From Vitrella brassicaformis (Eukaryota > Sar > Vitrellaceae), in the NCBI GenBank assembly GCA_001179505.1, contig CDMY01000859.1:114687-178686 (forward strand): 64,000 nucleotides of DNA. The letters are read 5' to 3'. Shown piece by piece: positions 49,066 through 60,265 of this stretch; within the stretch, counting starts at the first letter, position 1; every line of letters begins with the position of its first letter. Made by a program: the position numbers and the translations under genes. The notes beneath the pieces were generated by a model. The model was not told where the DNA came from, did not search any database, and was given only the letters and a program-made list of their open reading frames with translations.

Positions 49066-51603
49066 GGTGCCATGCCCACCAAGCGGCAAGCGACCGCTGG
49101 TGAAGCACGGCTCTCCTCCCTGCAAGCGACCGCGACGGGCCGCACGCGCCGAGAATGACAGCCAGGACCAGCTGATGCTCCCCCTCCCTCTCCCTCTCCG
49201 ACACGGGCCTGCCGCAGCAGACAGCTCTGCCCCGTTTGCACCCACACCGTCGACCGCCAGATCTTCCGGAGCAACGCCCTCTTCACTGTTCAGCCCGACA
49301 CGTCGCCCACTGCCCGAGGAGGAGAAGGTCATCGAGGCATGTCAGAAGGACTTTCAGTCCAGGAGGGCGTATTCTCCCTCGTGCTTTGGAAAGCACGAAC
49401 GGACGCTCTCTCATCTGCCCTCGACAGTGACGGCGTCCTTCGTTCCATGCACACAAGGAGATGGCAATCTCATCGCCACATCGGCCCATTCGCTGACTCG
49501 GCTGGTGATGGGCACTATGTCAGCGGGAGGGTGGTCGTGTCGCGAGTGGGTGTCCAAGAGCGTCTGACGTTTCGGTGGACGCCCTCACTGATGCACGACA
49601 TCAAGACGGCGCTCGCCGAGCAGCCCCTCGACCCAGACAGATACATCTTCGCGGTCCCAGCCCCTCTGCCACCCCCACCATCCTCTAACCAAGGTAGGTG
49701 TTGAGAGGGGCAGGGGGGGGAGAGAGAGTGCGTGAGGTCGTGGGAACTGCGAATGCAGGCGTCCCTCTGTCTGTTTGTGTTTGTGTCTGTGTTGGCAGAT
49801 GATGATATGGAGATGACTGCCGCGCCACCCCCTCTTCTCTCGCCCTCCGAGTACGTCGCGGCCTGTGAGGAGGACTTTAAGACCAAGAGGGCCTCAGCTG
49901 CCAACACAGCGCTCTCCAGACTGCCCGACCACGTGACGGCGTCCTTCGTTCTCATCTCGCAGCAGGACGGCATCGTGCAGGCAACCGTGGGACCATTCGC
50001 TGACTCGGCCGGCAACGACTACCACGTCAGGGGGAACGTGGTCGCGTCGCAGCGGGAGGACAACAGGCAGCTGACCTGTCGGTGGATGGGGAAATTCAAG
50101 AACAGGATCAACATGGCTCGAGCCGACCAGCCCCTCGACCCAGATCAGCACACCTTCGGCAAAGACAACGAGGGCAGACGGGTCCTATTGCGCAAGAAGA
50201 GAGAGGGTGGTAGGGGCAGAGGGGGTGGGGGAGGCGGTGGTGGTGGGGGTGGGGGTGGCAGCCGTCGTGCACCGAAGAGGAGGAGGTCTGCCCCCCCGAG
50301 AGAGCCCCAGGTCCCCAAGGACGCTCCGGCCTTCTTCAAGACGCGACACCCCCATGCTCACTGCCCCAACATCACCGACATAGGCAATCTGTGGGATCAG
50401 ATTGACTGCCAGCTCCCGGACGGCTTCGGGGTGGACTCGGTTGATCTCAATGTGGCCATTCGTGCGATGCAGTCGATCAAGAAACGGAAGGAGCAAGACG
50501 ACTGCGATCCCGAAGCGGCTGGAGCAAGACACAGACCCAACCCACGAGAGGTCAGGCGATCTCTGTTTGTCGGCACTCATGTCCGTTGTTCAACTGATAT
50601 CGTGTCATCCCTTCCTTTCATGGCTGTGTCAGGTCTCTGGTGTTGACGATTTCGCAACGTTTTGGGTGGAGGAGCATCAAGAGTGCCTAGCGGAGGAGCG
50701 ACTCGACAGCGAGCAGCTGGAGGCCGAGATTCGCGAGGCAGCCTCTCGTGAGGTCTCTGCAGTCCAGGCACGGCTTGCGAGCATGACAGCTTCTGTGTTC
50801 CAGCCCGATGAGTTCCTCGAGCTCGTCGACGGGGCTCTGGTGGCCGTGTCAGCAGCGGACTATGACCGCCTGTTGCCGATCTGGCAAGATAGCATCAGAC
50901 AGGCAATTTGTCTTCCGTATCAGTACAACTTCATCGCTTTCCAGCCCGCCCGGCAGCCAGGTGCCTCATCGGCGCGTCGCCGGCCGCGTGGGGGCGGTGG
51001 AGGCCGGCGCGAGAGCCGGCCATATGATGGCATGTCCATGTCGTATCGGGGACCAGTGGCCAGGTACGGGAATGCAAAATCAGGTCATACAATGCACCTT
51101 CTTCTGTCCTCGCTTGTGAGTGCAGGTGGTGGACAGGCCATATGCCTGGCATATGGAAGGCATTCGAGGCCTTCGTTGGATTGGTGGAGCTGGAGAAGCT
51201 GAACGTGGTCCGCGCGCCCAACAACGAGGAGCCCGTCCGCATTCCCATGCCCCTCATTGCGTCGCTTCCCAAATGCCTCGACGCCCTCCGTGCCGCCAGC
51301 GTGGGTTTGAGCGTGTGGCTGCCTGTCGTGCTGCGGCAGGTGGCGGGTGATTCTATCCACGGCCTCGCTTGGAGGGACGGCAAGCGCCAGGTGCTGAGAG
51401 CAGAGGCTCTCGCCGGTCATGCCGCTGTGCAGAGGCGCCTCTCGATTGACGGCGCGGGTGTCGACGGCCCTCCGTCCAACGTCGTCCCGACTGGGCTGGA
51501 CGTGGACATGCTGGCGGGGGACGACCAGACGCGTGTGCAGAGTATCGACAGTGTGATAGCCGATCTGGAGAGAGAGCAAAAGGCTTTGAGTAGTATTGGA
51601 TGA
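49064..51603 (+). CDS. Unrecognised protein with duplicated domain; first copy frameshifted
   Basis: The N-terminus MVPCPPSGKRPLVKHG with CKRPRRAARAE looks nuclear. A domain of about 95 residues occurs twice. Copy 2 (49850-50160) runs from YVAACEEDFKTKRASAAN through VTASFVLISQQDG and GPFADSAGNDYHVRG to ADQPLDPDQHTFG. Copy 1 (49320-49660) has VIEACQKDFQSRRAYSP and VTASFVPCTQGDGNLIAT in one frame, then IGPFADSAGDGHYVSG and AEQPLDPDRYIFA in another. The frame changes near 49477-49481 by one base. An ATG at 49339 could instead start translation directly in the downstream frame. After a poly-Gly run come IGNLWDQIDCQLPDGF, WVEEHQECLAEERLDSEQLE and a C-terminal domain (WKAFEAFVGLVELEKLNVV, LSVWLPVVLRQVAGDS). 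No family recognised. Confidence 0.6.
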
Positions 51604-51635
51604 GTTGGTCTGTTTATTGTGGATAGCGATTTATT

Positions 51636-51794
51636 GTTGTGGCCTGTACTTGAGCCCGACCATCATGACGAAACAGGAAGTGCGAGCTTAGCTGAGAGCA
51701 CCGTTGTGGCCTGTACTTGAGCCATCTGGTAAAGCACAGATGTTTGCGGATCACAGACCCTCAAAAATACGAGCTCGCATCTGCGAGCTAATCC
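51636..51794. promoter_or_regulatory. Upstream region of the lumenal gene with an inverted AGCTCGCA repeat
   Basis: A 20-nt direct repeat brackets the 24-nt shared element. At 51771-51790 AGCTCGCA and TGCGAGCT are separated by TC, a near-perfect palindrome about 65-80 bp before the ATG at 51853. Confidence 0.45.
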
Positions 51795-51852
51795 GTGAAA
51801 CTGCTCGTCGAGCTAAGCCCGAGGAGAGAGATCTGGGCATCTGCATGGTGCA

Positions 51853-53996
51853 ATGAGGGCAACGATCCCACTTGGTTTGCTAGCGAAGCTTGTTCTTGCA
51901 GCTGCACACGCAGCAGCACTTGAGTGGACTTTATCACTGCAACTCATCGCTCGCCCCTCTGCGTACGTCCCGGTGCCCGCTCCCCACGTGGAAACGAGAT
52001 TCGTGGCATCATCTGCCCGCTCTGCTGGCGCCCGCTCATCGGCCCGCTCCTCTTCGTCCGCTCGGCGCGTGACATCGTCATCCCGTCGCGCTTCGCCGTC
52101 TTTTCGCTCTTCCCGGCGTGCCCCCTCCATTCCTCGCCGATTACAGCCTCGCACAAGCAGCGGGCGCCGCCCAACGAGCCGTGGACCGCCACGCATAGAC
52201 AGCGCAAAGCGACTAAGGCCATCTGCCAGCCATCCACCCGAGAGGACGGTGCGGCCAAGCGGCACTCGTCGGGCCGAGGTACGCCCAAGGCGGCAGGGCG
52301 ATCCCCATGAGCACGAGCATGAGCGTCCAAGGCTGCCCAGGCAATGGCGATGGGGCAGCCATCACGAGGCCGACCATGACGAGGACGAGATAAGACGGGG
52401 GCGTGGTTATTCGGCAGCGGAGTACCCATCCCCTCTGCACAGCCTCAGGCTGCCTCACATACGGAGAGCAAGGGTCTACACTGACGACGTGACCACATGG
52501 CCATCCGAATGGGCCGGACCGAGAGCTGATCGTCATGACCATGGCGACTCAAGAGACGAGGCTGAGAGGACCGAGTCCTCAAGGAGGGGCTTCTTCCTAT
52601 CGCACACCGCGGCGGCTCTGCTGGGTGCAGCGGCTGTCGGTTTTGGGTCACCCATGGCGGCCCAGGCTGTGGTTCAGTTCGATCGAGGTCGTTATGGCGA
52701 CAAAGAGCTCAAGATTGCAACCGTCAACAAGCTCAAGCAAACGGTCGGGCTGGCCATCACTGAGAAGCCGCATCTCGCAGGGCAGCTGGTGCGCCTCGCC
52801 ATCTCCAATGCCCTCTCTTACGTTGCTGCCACAGGTGGGAGGCATCACCCACCCTGCACACACACAGGAGTGAGCGCTGTCGCTTTGTTTGCTTTGTGTG
52901 TGTGCAGGTGAGGGTGGTTTGGACGGCAGCATTCGGGAGGAGGTCGACCAGCCCGAGAATGCAGATGTGCGTGAGGCAGTTGAGCTGCTCGAGAGGATCC
53001 GCAAGGACATCAAACGCACTAACGAGGTCACATTCGCCGACCTCCTCTCGTACGCAGGTAGGTGTTGTTACCTACGGACCCTGCAGCGGATTCATTGCAC
53101 ACGGAATGATTTGTTTGTCGGAACCAGGCGCTGAGGCTATTGAGCTTGTTGGCGGCCCTCGGTTCTCGCCCCAGCTCGGCCGTGGACAAACGATGGGTCC
53201 TTCGAAGACCTCAGCCCACTTCGACTGGGGCAAGATCGACGCCGCTGAGGCGGTGCGGGCATTCGAGAGAAGCGGAATGTCGCCGAAAGAGGCCGCTGTC
53301 ATGATAAGTAAGCGCGCCATGGTGTGCCGACGGACAGGTGCATTCATTCACTCATATGCTCATATGCTGCCTCGTGTGTCAGGCACTGTCGCATGGGTCG
53401 ATCGTATCACGGCAAAGGAGGAGGCCCAGCGCGCAGAAAGAAAGAGCGACAATGATGATGATGACGACGATGACATTTTCCAAAGCGTGAGCATGAGACG
53501 GAAAGAGAGAAAGAGCGAGTGCACACCACACGAGTCCATTCCCTCGCCTGTGTGTGTGCAGGAGATCCCCGATACGCGAGTGGGGATGCAAAAGTATGGC
53601 GAGACACTGGGAGGCAAGTCGACCAAACTCACCGCTCAGTACCTCAAGAACCTCCTCAGAGGCGGAAACACCACGGAGCAAGCATCACGGTGAGGTGCAG
53701 ACATGAGACATACCCATGGTTGGTATCGTATCAATCATCCTCTGCTCTGCGTGCGCAGGCTGGAGCTGGTGCTGCTCCAGAGCCCTCTGCGCGACTATGT
53801 GGAGGTGCGCATCACAACGAATAACCGATCGGTTAATTACAACTGTGCACTCGTGCGTTTCCTGCCCCGTGTATGTATTGTATGTGTGCTGCAGGCGTAC
53901 GCCAAGGACAACAAGAGCTTCACGAAGGACATAGCGGAGGTGTACCAGAAGCTGTCGCTGGCAGGAGCATCCTACTCGTCCACACTCTTCACGTGA
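51853..53996 (+). CDS. Thylakoid-lumen class I peroxidase-like protein (TL29/APX-like), probably non-catalytic
   Basis: About eight exons. MRATIPLGLLAKLVLAAAHA is a signal peptide, followed by an Arg/Ser/Pro-rich transit-like stretch. Then comes a twin-arginine signal, SSRRGFFLSHTAAALLGAAA, with a cleavage-type MAAQA and mature start VVQFDRGRYGDKEL (about residue 270). The mature part follows the ascorbate peroxidase order: LVRLAISNALSYVAATG, EGGLDGSIREE, NADVREAVELLERIRKDI, VTFADLLSYAGAEAIELVGG and GMSPKEAAVMIS. The distal catalytic Trp-His of the RLAWH motif is replaced by Ile-Ser, and the proximal His motif (SGGHTLG-type) reads STVAW. Both key histidines thus appear absent, as in non-enzymatic relatives. 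It likely acts structurally in the lumen. The C-terminus ends with SLAGASYSSTLFT. Confidence 0.78.
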
Positions 53997-54342
53997 TTGA
54001 TTCATGATTCACCAAGTCGACCGACTGACTGACTGAGGGACAGAAAACCCCTCCACTGTGTGATAAGGATGGTTGGGTGGATGAAAGAGATAAGGGGCCG
54101 CGGAGGGAGGGGCATCGGACAAAGTGATAAGGGAGGGGCAGTGCTCTTTGTCGTCACGCCACATGCGTGCATTCTTACTCTCTCACTGGTCTCTCTCTCT
54201 GTCGACCCGTACACACATGTATTTGCTATGCATCCATCTTTGCAGTGCTCTTTTTCATCATATGTGCATCTATGGACAGACTGGCCTAGACACAGCAAGC
54301 CTAAACCGTGAAATTTACATCGACCGTTGAACGTTAGCTTGG
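53997..54342. other. Intergenic spacer between tandem plus-strand genes
   Basis: No coding sequence or recurrent promoter motif found. Confidence 0.4.
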
Positions 54343-55745
54343 ATGCTTGGCGCGGTGGAAAACAGCGGCAGGACGATATCGTTGGGCGCCATTGTTGTGT
54401 CCCTTCTGCTGGCGCTGTCCATCAAGCTCTCCAACCTGTCCATCTCGGCTGACGCCGCACCCTCAGGAACAGAATCCGATGCTGCTGACTCACAACAACA
54501 CAAGACCCTTCTCAAGGGCGACGATGAGCACGCGCAGCAGCACCAGACAGAGGAGGAGGCTGGCACAGGGCCTGGCACAGGGCCAGTGAGCCGCTCTGGC
54601 CGAGCACCGCCCGCCAGAGACGAAGGGAAGCACCGCGGCAACGATGGGAATTCCTTGCTGAAGGGACGCAAGCAGGCAGAGATCACAGGCGTCAGCAAAA
54701 ACCCGTTCGCCAATTTTCCGGTGAACTGACTGCTTGCGATGTGACGATGGCTTCTTTCTGTCTGTCTGAGTGTTCAGCTGTCCGACCAGACTGTGGGCAT
54801 CCGCCTCTTCAGCGTCGCCCCGACAATCCCCCCGACAGTCTTCGGTAGGCAAGGCCACAGGCAGCTTGTCGAATGATGCCTGCCTGCCTGCCGCCTGTTG
54901 CTGCGCCGTGATTCCATCGTGCAGGAGTTGCGACTTCCAACACCGTCTACATCCTTGTAAGTCAGACAGGCAAAGACAGGCCGAGGAGCCCGAGGAATAA
55001 TGCTTGTTTTGTGTGAGTTGCGCAGGTGCGTGATAGTGACGGTGACGTCAAGGCGGTGTCCCAGGGGTCGAACGACCAGTTCAACGACAAGTTCAACAAC
55101 GTGCCGGCGGAGGGACGATTCAAGGTCGAGAGAGGGCTTAACAGACAGGTAAAGTTTTGGTCAACCCCTTTGCACTCGAACGGCATCCTTTTGCCTTGTG
55201 TCTTGTGCCCCTGCCCTGCAGTTCGGGCGTGGCGATTCACAGGTGGTAGATTTCAACGATCAGCGTGAGTATCGTTCCTTCCGCTACGCTGGCCCGGGGT
55301 GCACATCTGCCACATTTGACCCCTGCTACCTGGGATGGAGGCAACTTGGAGACAACCAGTTCGTCCTTACCGTGGAGCCAATCAGCCTCAGCAATGCGGG
55401 CGGCGACCGGCTCCGCAACAAGTCATGGTGCCCGGGGAGAGAAGGGGTGATACAACCACCGGTGCCAAGAGCAATGTGTGGGTGTCTCAGGGCGGTTTTG
55501 GGAGGCGCATTGATCCCATCGGATGCGTACTTCGGTGACGATGCCACCTGGCGATGGGTCTCGATCACAAACAACGTCCCTGGTGAGACGACACGGACGG
55601 GCAGGAACCATAATGTTCCTAAGTGTTTTGTGTTCCCTCACCGCTCACAGGTGAGTTTGGCACCATCAGCATGATCCTAGTCGAGCCCAAGGAGCAGTTC
55701 GCCTGGCTGGGTGCGGTGGAGTGCAACGGATGCTCATTCGGGTAA
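54343..55745 (+). CDS. Membrane-anchored or secreted protein, unrecognised
   Basis: Six or seven exons. MLGAVENSGRTISLGAIVVS then LLLALSIKLSNL forms an uncleaved signal-anchor or signal peptide. A low-complexity, charged linker follows (Gln/His/Glu, Gly/Pro). The folded C-terminal part reads LSDQTVGIRLFSVAPTIPPT, VRDSDGDVKAVSQGSNDQFN, FGRGDSQVVDFNDQREYRSF, GWRQLGDNQFVLTVEPISLS, WRWVSITNNVPG and FGTISMILVEPKEQFAWLGA. This is beta-rich with paired cysteines (GCTSATFDPC, CNGC) and consistent with an extracellular or lumenal domain. No family recognised. The intron at 54720 is required because the first exon would otherwise terminate after NFPVN. Confidence 0.65.
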
Positions 55746-56335
55746 CACTGGTGAGCGGGGCCGCTGTCACTTCGTGCCCAGCTGTTTTGTACGGGGCCGG
55801 GCGAAGTCAGTTTTTCTGTCTGTATCGTACCGTCCCCATTTGTGTACCACCTCACCTGTCTGTCTATTTGACTGACTTGAGCTGGGCTGGGCTGGGCTGA
55901 CCAATCGCACATTGCCTGCCATGCGTGTCCTCCTCGTGTTGTGTGTGTGTGTGTGTGTGTGTGTGTGGTTGGTTATTTGTTCGTATCGTGAGTGCAGTGA
56001 GTGCTCTGCAGTGAGAGGTCTCTCTTGCACTTCCATCTCCTGGGCTGTGTTTGTCAGTCAGTGATACCTACCTTCCTTGATGTTGCATGACCGTGTGACC
56101 GTGTGGCGTGGCATGGTCCAGCTGCATCGCATCAAGCCATACATATCTCCTGGTACATGGTGGCACACGTGCATTCTCGAGGATGGGACATCCAAACATA
56201 TACACAGACACTTACAGACAGACAGACAGACCTAAGCACGCATCAATCAGTGCACGCCACGCCCTCCTCGCTATACACAGACAGACAGACACATCCACAC
56301 AGCCATACATACACACCACCCCCTACATCAGTGAC
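55746..56335. other. Convergent intergenic region with TG repeat
   Basis: Contains (TG)n at about 55939-55966, GGGCT repeats near 55882-55898 and CAGA runs near 56216-56290. Nothing coding supported. Confidence 0.6.
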
Positions 56336-59300
56336 TCAGCGACCCCCCATTACCCCCTGCACCAGCCTCCTCTCCGCCCATCCGCACCACACACCCCACG
56401 AACCGCCCCAAGACAACACCTGGCCCTTGGCGACAAACGGGCTGAGTGTGGGAGACGACGAGGCCGCGATATAGTAAATGCCGCTCGCCAGCACTAAGAA
56501 AGCGGGCACCAGACGACCAGCCAGGAGCCAGCCAACGACAGTGTAGTTCTCAGCTTGATCGTCGCCGTCTTGTTCCTGCTGGGCCGCCTCGCACGTCGAC
56601 CCCTCACGCGTAGATGGGTCGCCCCCGTGCTGGCTCTTGAGCTCTCCTGCAGCGCTGTCTTGCTCTGATGCCAATGTCGGCTTGCGGCTTCGTAGCTGGG
56701 TGCCGGGTGGGTCAGCCGATGGCATGACAGACTGCTCAGTGCCATCCGTGTGATGGTCGCCAGAGGGTGGGTGTGTCGCTTCTGATAGAGTGACGTGGCG
56801 ATGGACAACGGTCGCGACGGCGAGGAAGGGCAGCGCCATGCCGGCGAAGTACACCAGCAGCAGAGAGACAGCAGCGTGGGTCGAGAGAGGCGGCGGGACC
56901 ATCATGGAGTGGTGTGTGGGGAAGGTGTCTTGTATGAGGGCCATGAATGGCCCGATGCACGGCGTCCACGTGAGGCTGGTGGCCAGGCCGCCCAGCACCG
57001 CACCAGCCGCAGTATCGACAACCACCTGCACACACAGCAGACAGAAAGGAGGGAGGAAAAGAATTGAGGCGTACCGTACCCGACAAGTGTGCATGGTGTT
57101 GGTTCTCGTCGGCTGGTATACCGTGTCGAATTGCATGGATGAGAGGACGAACAAGTCACTCAAGTCCTGGCGGCCCGTCCTGCGGGCGACGTATGCAGCA
57201 GTGCCGTAGAGACCAGGGAGGGAGAGGAGGGTCGCCCACACCAAATACAGCACACCAGCAACCTACAAGCAGACACAACACGAGCAGGCTCGTGATCACT
57301 GACTGGTACATTCTCCCATCCGATGCTTCTCACCTTCAGCCGTATTTCCGATTGCAGCGCGAGCGTCTCATCCACAATGTTCGCCTGGATAGGCTCGGTC
57401 GTCAGCTTCGCCCCCACATAAGCCATGCCCATAGACGCAAACAACAGACTGACGCCAAGCACCTCCGGCCAGCAGTACCGAGCCCACCACACCTCCACAC
57501 GCCGGCTGCATCTCGCAATGCGCACCATGCCGGCAACTGCGGCCATGGATGGCACGATGAGGGAGCCGCTGCACGTCGATACGCTACCGAATAGCCCCGC
57601 TGCGAATGCGCCGGCGACCGACACCAACACGTGGATGAGCCAGTGAACACCATAGAACAGCCCGTCTCCCCGCCGCCCAGTGTCTCGCCGCTCAAAGGGC
57701 GGCGAAGCGAGGGGGGATGAGACAGAGTCAGGCTGGCGCCGGCCGTCGAGCAGCAGGGAGGTCATCCAGTGGCTGGATGGGGTCATGAGGGGCGAGATGC
57801 TGCTCGTTGTTTCCAGGACGCTTTCGTAGGTCTGAATGAGGTCGTTCTCGAGAACCAGCTGGGCGGACTTGGCGAGATAGTACCCATCATCCTGACAGGC
57901 GAAGGACATGCAAGGGTCATCGATGTGTCTCATACCTCCCTGCCCTCTCACCAGATATGTCTTTGATTCCTGGAAGAGCCCCAGTGTCATCAGTCCCGCC
58001 TCCAGACACTCCGCCCACATCGGCACACCGCCCTCCTCACCTCCCAGCCAGCCGCCCATGTGGTAAAGAGCCAACCTTACACACGAGTAGGCAGCCATGC
58101 CGTTGTCCTCGATCGTCTTGTGCAGCGAGATGGCGTCGCCAGGCGACGCGAAAAGGGATATGTCCGCATCATGGGGGTTGCGGTCGATGAAGCCGCCGAA
58201 GAGAGGGTCGTAGTTGCGAGACAGGAGGACATGCGCCAGGCGATCGATAAGGGAGAGGAGGGATGGCTTCTCGCGCTGGAAACGGGTGCAGATGTGGAGG
58301 TCGGCAGGGGGATGGTCACCACAGACGCTTTCGAGTGCTTCCAGGGTCTGGATTGCCCCGAGGAGGACAGCAGAGGTGTCTGCCAGGTTGCCGCGGGTGC
58401 CTCCCGCCCGGCCGCCGGCATAGAAGTGATAGACGCCGCGATCGGTCATCAGGTCGCCATCGATAAAGGCCAGAGTGTCGAGAGCCTTCTCGCACCCCAC
58501 CTGCCGCAACTCCATGTCCGCCGAGTGCCGGCAGAGCCAGGCCATCGTGATGACGGCCTCCCCATTGCCATCTGCGTATTTCGTCGGGTCGACTCTCGGT
58601 GCCGGCAGGGCCTCTGATGGCCGTTCCGTGTGTGCGTAATATGCGTCCTCGCCGTTGACGTCCATGCTGCCGAAGAAGCCGCCCGCCGTGCTGTCCCACC
58701 ACCGTTCGGTGATGAAGGCCATCGTGCGTGTGACGACGTCATCGAGGGTCGATCTGACGGCGTCTATAGCGTCTCGAGGCGATGTGGCATTGAGAATGGG
58801 GGGAATGGACGAGGTGGGAAGGCCGTCCTTGATGGGCGCGAGAACCTGGAAAAGCAAGCGCCTTTTGTCTTGTCGTCAGCGAGTAATGTTGGTTGATGGT
58901 GCATTAAGCTTACATGTTGCAAGTGGGCGAATGTTCGCAGCATTTTGACGTTGTCGACGAGCATCTTCTCATAATGCGGCGGGGTCCACTGACGCGTGGT
59001 GCCGTACCGATGGAATCCGCCCTCTACCGGGTCCCAGAGGCTGCCACACGACAAACGTGACAACAGCAATATCACGTCCACCACCCATCCATGGCTGCGC
59101 TGCCCCTGCCTGCCTTCCGTCCCTGGTTACTTGTACTTGCCCTGTGTCATTTGCTCCATTGTGGTGTACATGCCCATGAGCGTCCCCACAGCTACATCCG
59201 CCCACCTCCCCCCGACCCTTTCAAACATGTCCACACTGTAGTCCACCGACAGGGCATGGGGGAACTTGGCTCCATTGCCGAAGCCGCCCCACTGCCCGTC

Positions 59301-60148
59301 GAATAAAGGGGGGATGGACGACGTATACCGTTCGTGGAAGGCCTGCAGGGCCGCATGTGTCGGCAGGGAGAGGGGGCGCGCTGCGGCGGCTGTGAGGGCT
59401 TGCTCCAGCTGCTCGAGTGATGGTCTCTTGTCGCCTGGATGGCCGTCGACGTACCGCTGCCTCCAGTTACCAGCCGTCGTGACATCATTTGCCGCCTGTC
59501 CCTCGTGCCGCATCCTCTCAAAAACGTCGATCGCCTTGAGGAGAATCCCTCGTATCTGCTCGGGCGGCCTCGGCCCGCTCCAGCCATACACTCGCCTCGG
59601 CACACCACCCCCTCCCTCATCCGAGCGTGGCGGCAGCAGAATCACCGACGAAGGCCAGCCGCCCTCGAGCCATTGCTTGGTGAGGTCAGCACGCTTGTCG
59701 GCGTCCACATAGACGAGATGGAAGTGCTGTGCGAGGGTGTCAGCGACCATTGGGTGGAAGAGGTAGTCTTCGCTCTCGTACACTTCGCACCAGTAGCACC
59801 ACGCCGGCGCCGTGAGGAGCAGGAAGATGGGCCGGGGCGAGGCAGCGGCCGCGGCAAACGTGGACGCCCTGCAACCACACGCAGACAACACGCAACATGC
59901 ATCGTTGCCATGTGACGGGTTCGGCCGTGTGTGTGATGTGTTGTAATGGACCTGTAGTCCATCCAGGGCATGCGGCCTTTGAGGGCCTCTGCCTTGCTGT
60001 ATGTGTACTTGAACTCTTCATGGTCGGTCTCGCGCGGGATAGGCGCCTTCACAGCCGCAGCACCCAGCCCCGATGAATCAGAAATGAAAATCAACGACGA
60101 GAACAGAAGATGCCCCACAAGCAGGCTCCGAATCACCCCTCCGGCCAT
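56336..60148 (-). CDS. DUF255 (thioredoxin plus alpha/alpha-barrel) protein fused to CcdA/DsbD-like membrane domain
   Basis: About six exons. The signal peptide MAGGVIRSLLVGHLLFSSLI starts at 60148. The thioredoxin-like domain has LLLTAPAWCYWCEVYESEDY (CxxC) and HLVYVDADKRADLTKQW with GGWPSSVILLPP. The DUF255 barrel shows GGFGNGAKFPHALSVDY, GGFHRYG, HYEKMLVDNVKMLRTF, GGFFGSMDVNGEDAYYAHTE, DGNGEAVITMAWLCRHSA and DADISLFASPGDAISLH. In the same uninterrupted exon (57301-58857) follow membrane segments WLIHVLVSVAGAFAAGLFGS then STCSGSLIVPSMAAVAGM, and VLGVSLLFASMGMAYVG. After two introns come VLGGLATSLTWTPCIGPFMA (TPCxGP), AAVSLLLVYFAGMALPFLAV and LLAGRLVPAFLVLASGIYYI. CcdA/DsbD domains pass electrons across membranes through two intramembrane cysteines, as in STC and TPC here. 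The fusion suggests self-contained reduction of the lumenal CxxC. Confidence 0.85.
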
Positions 60149-60189
60149 CCGGGCAACCACTTCAAAACAACAAGGGTCGCTGTTTTTCC

Positions 60190-60198
60190 AAGCTCGCA
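60190..60198 (+). promoter_or_regulatory. AAGCTCGCA motif before plus-strand gene
   Basis: AAGCTCGCACGAG begins at 60190, about 70 bp before the ATG at 60266 and within the 117-bp divergent spacer. It is the same motif as upstream of other genes here. Confidence 0.35.
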
Positions 60199-60265
60199 CG
60201 AGAGGGAAAGGAGGAGGGATTTTTGTAGCCTTCGGGGCTGTGGTGAGGGCTGGTGGTGTGTCAAG

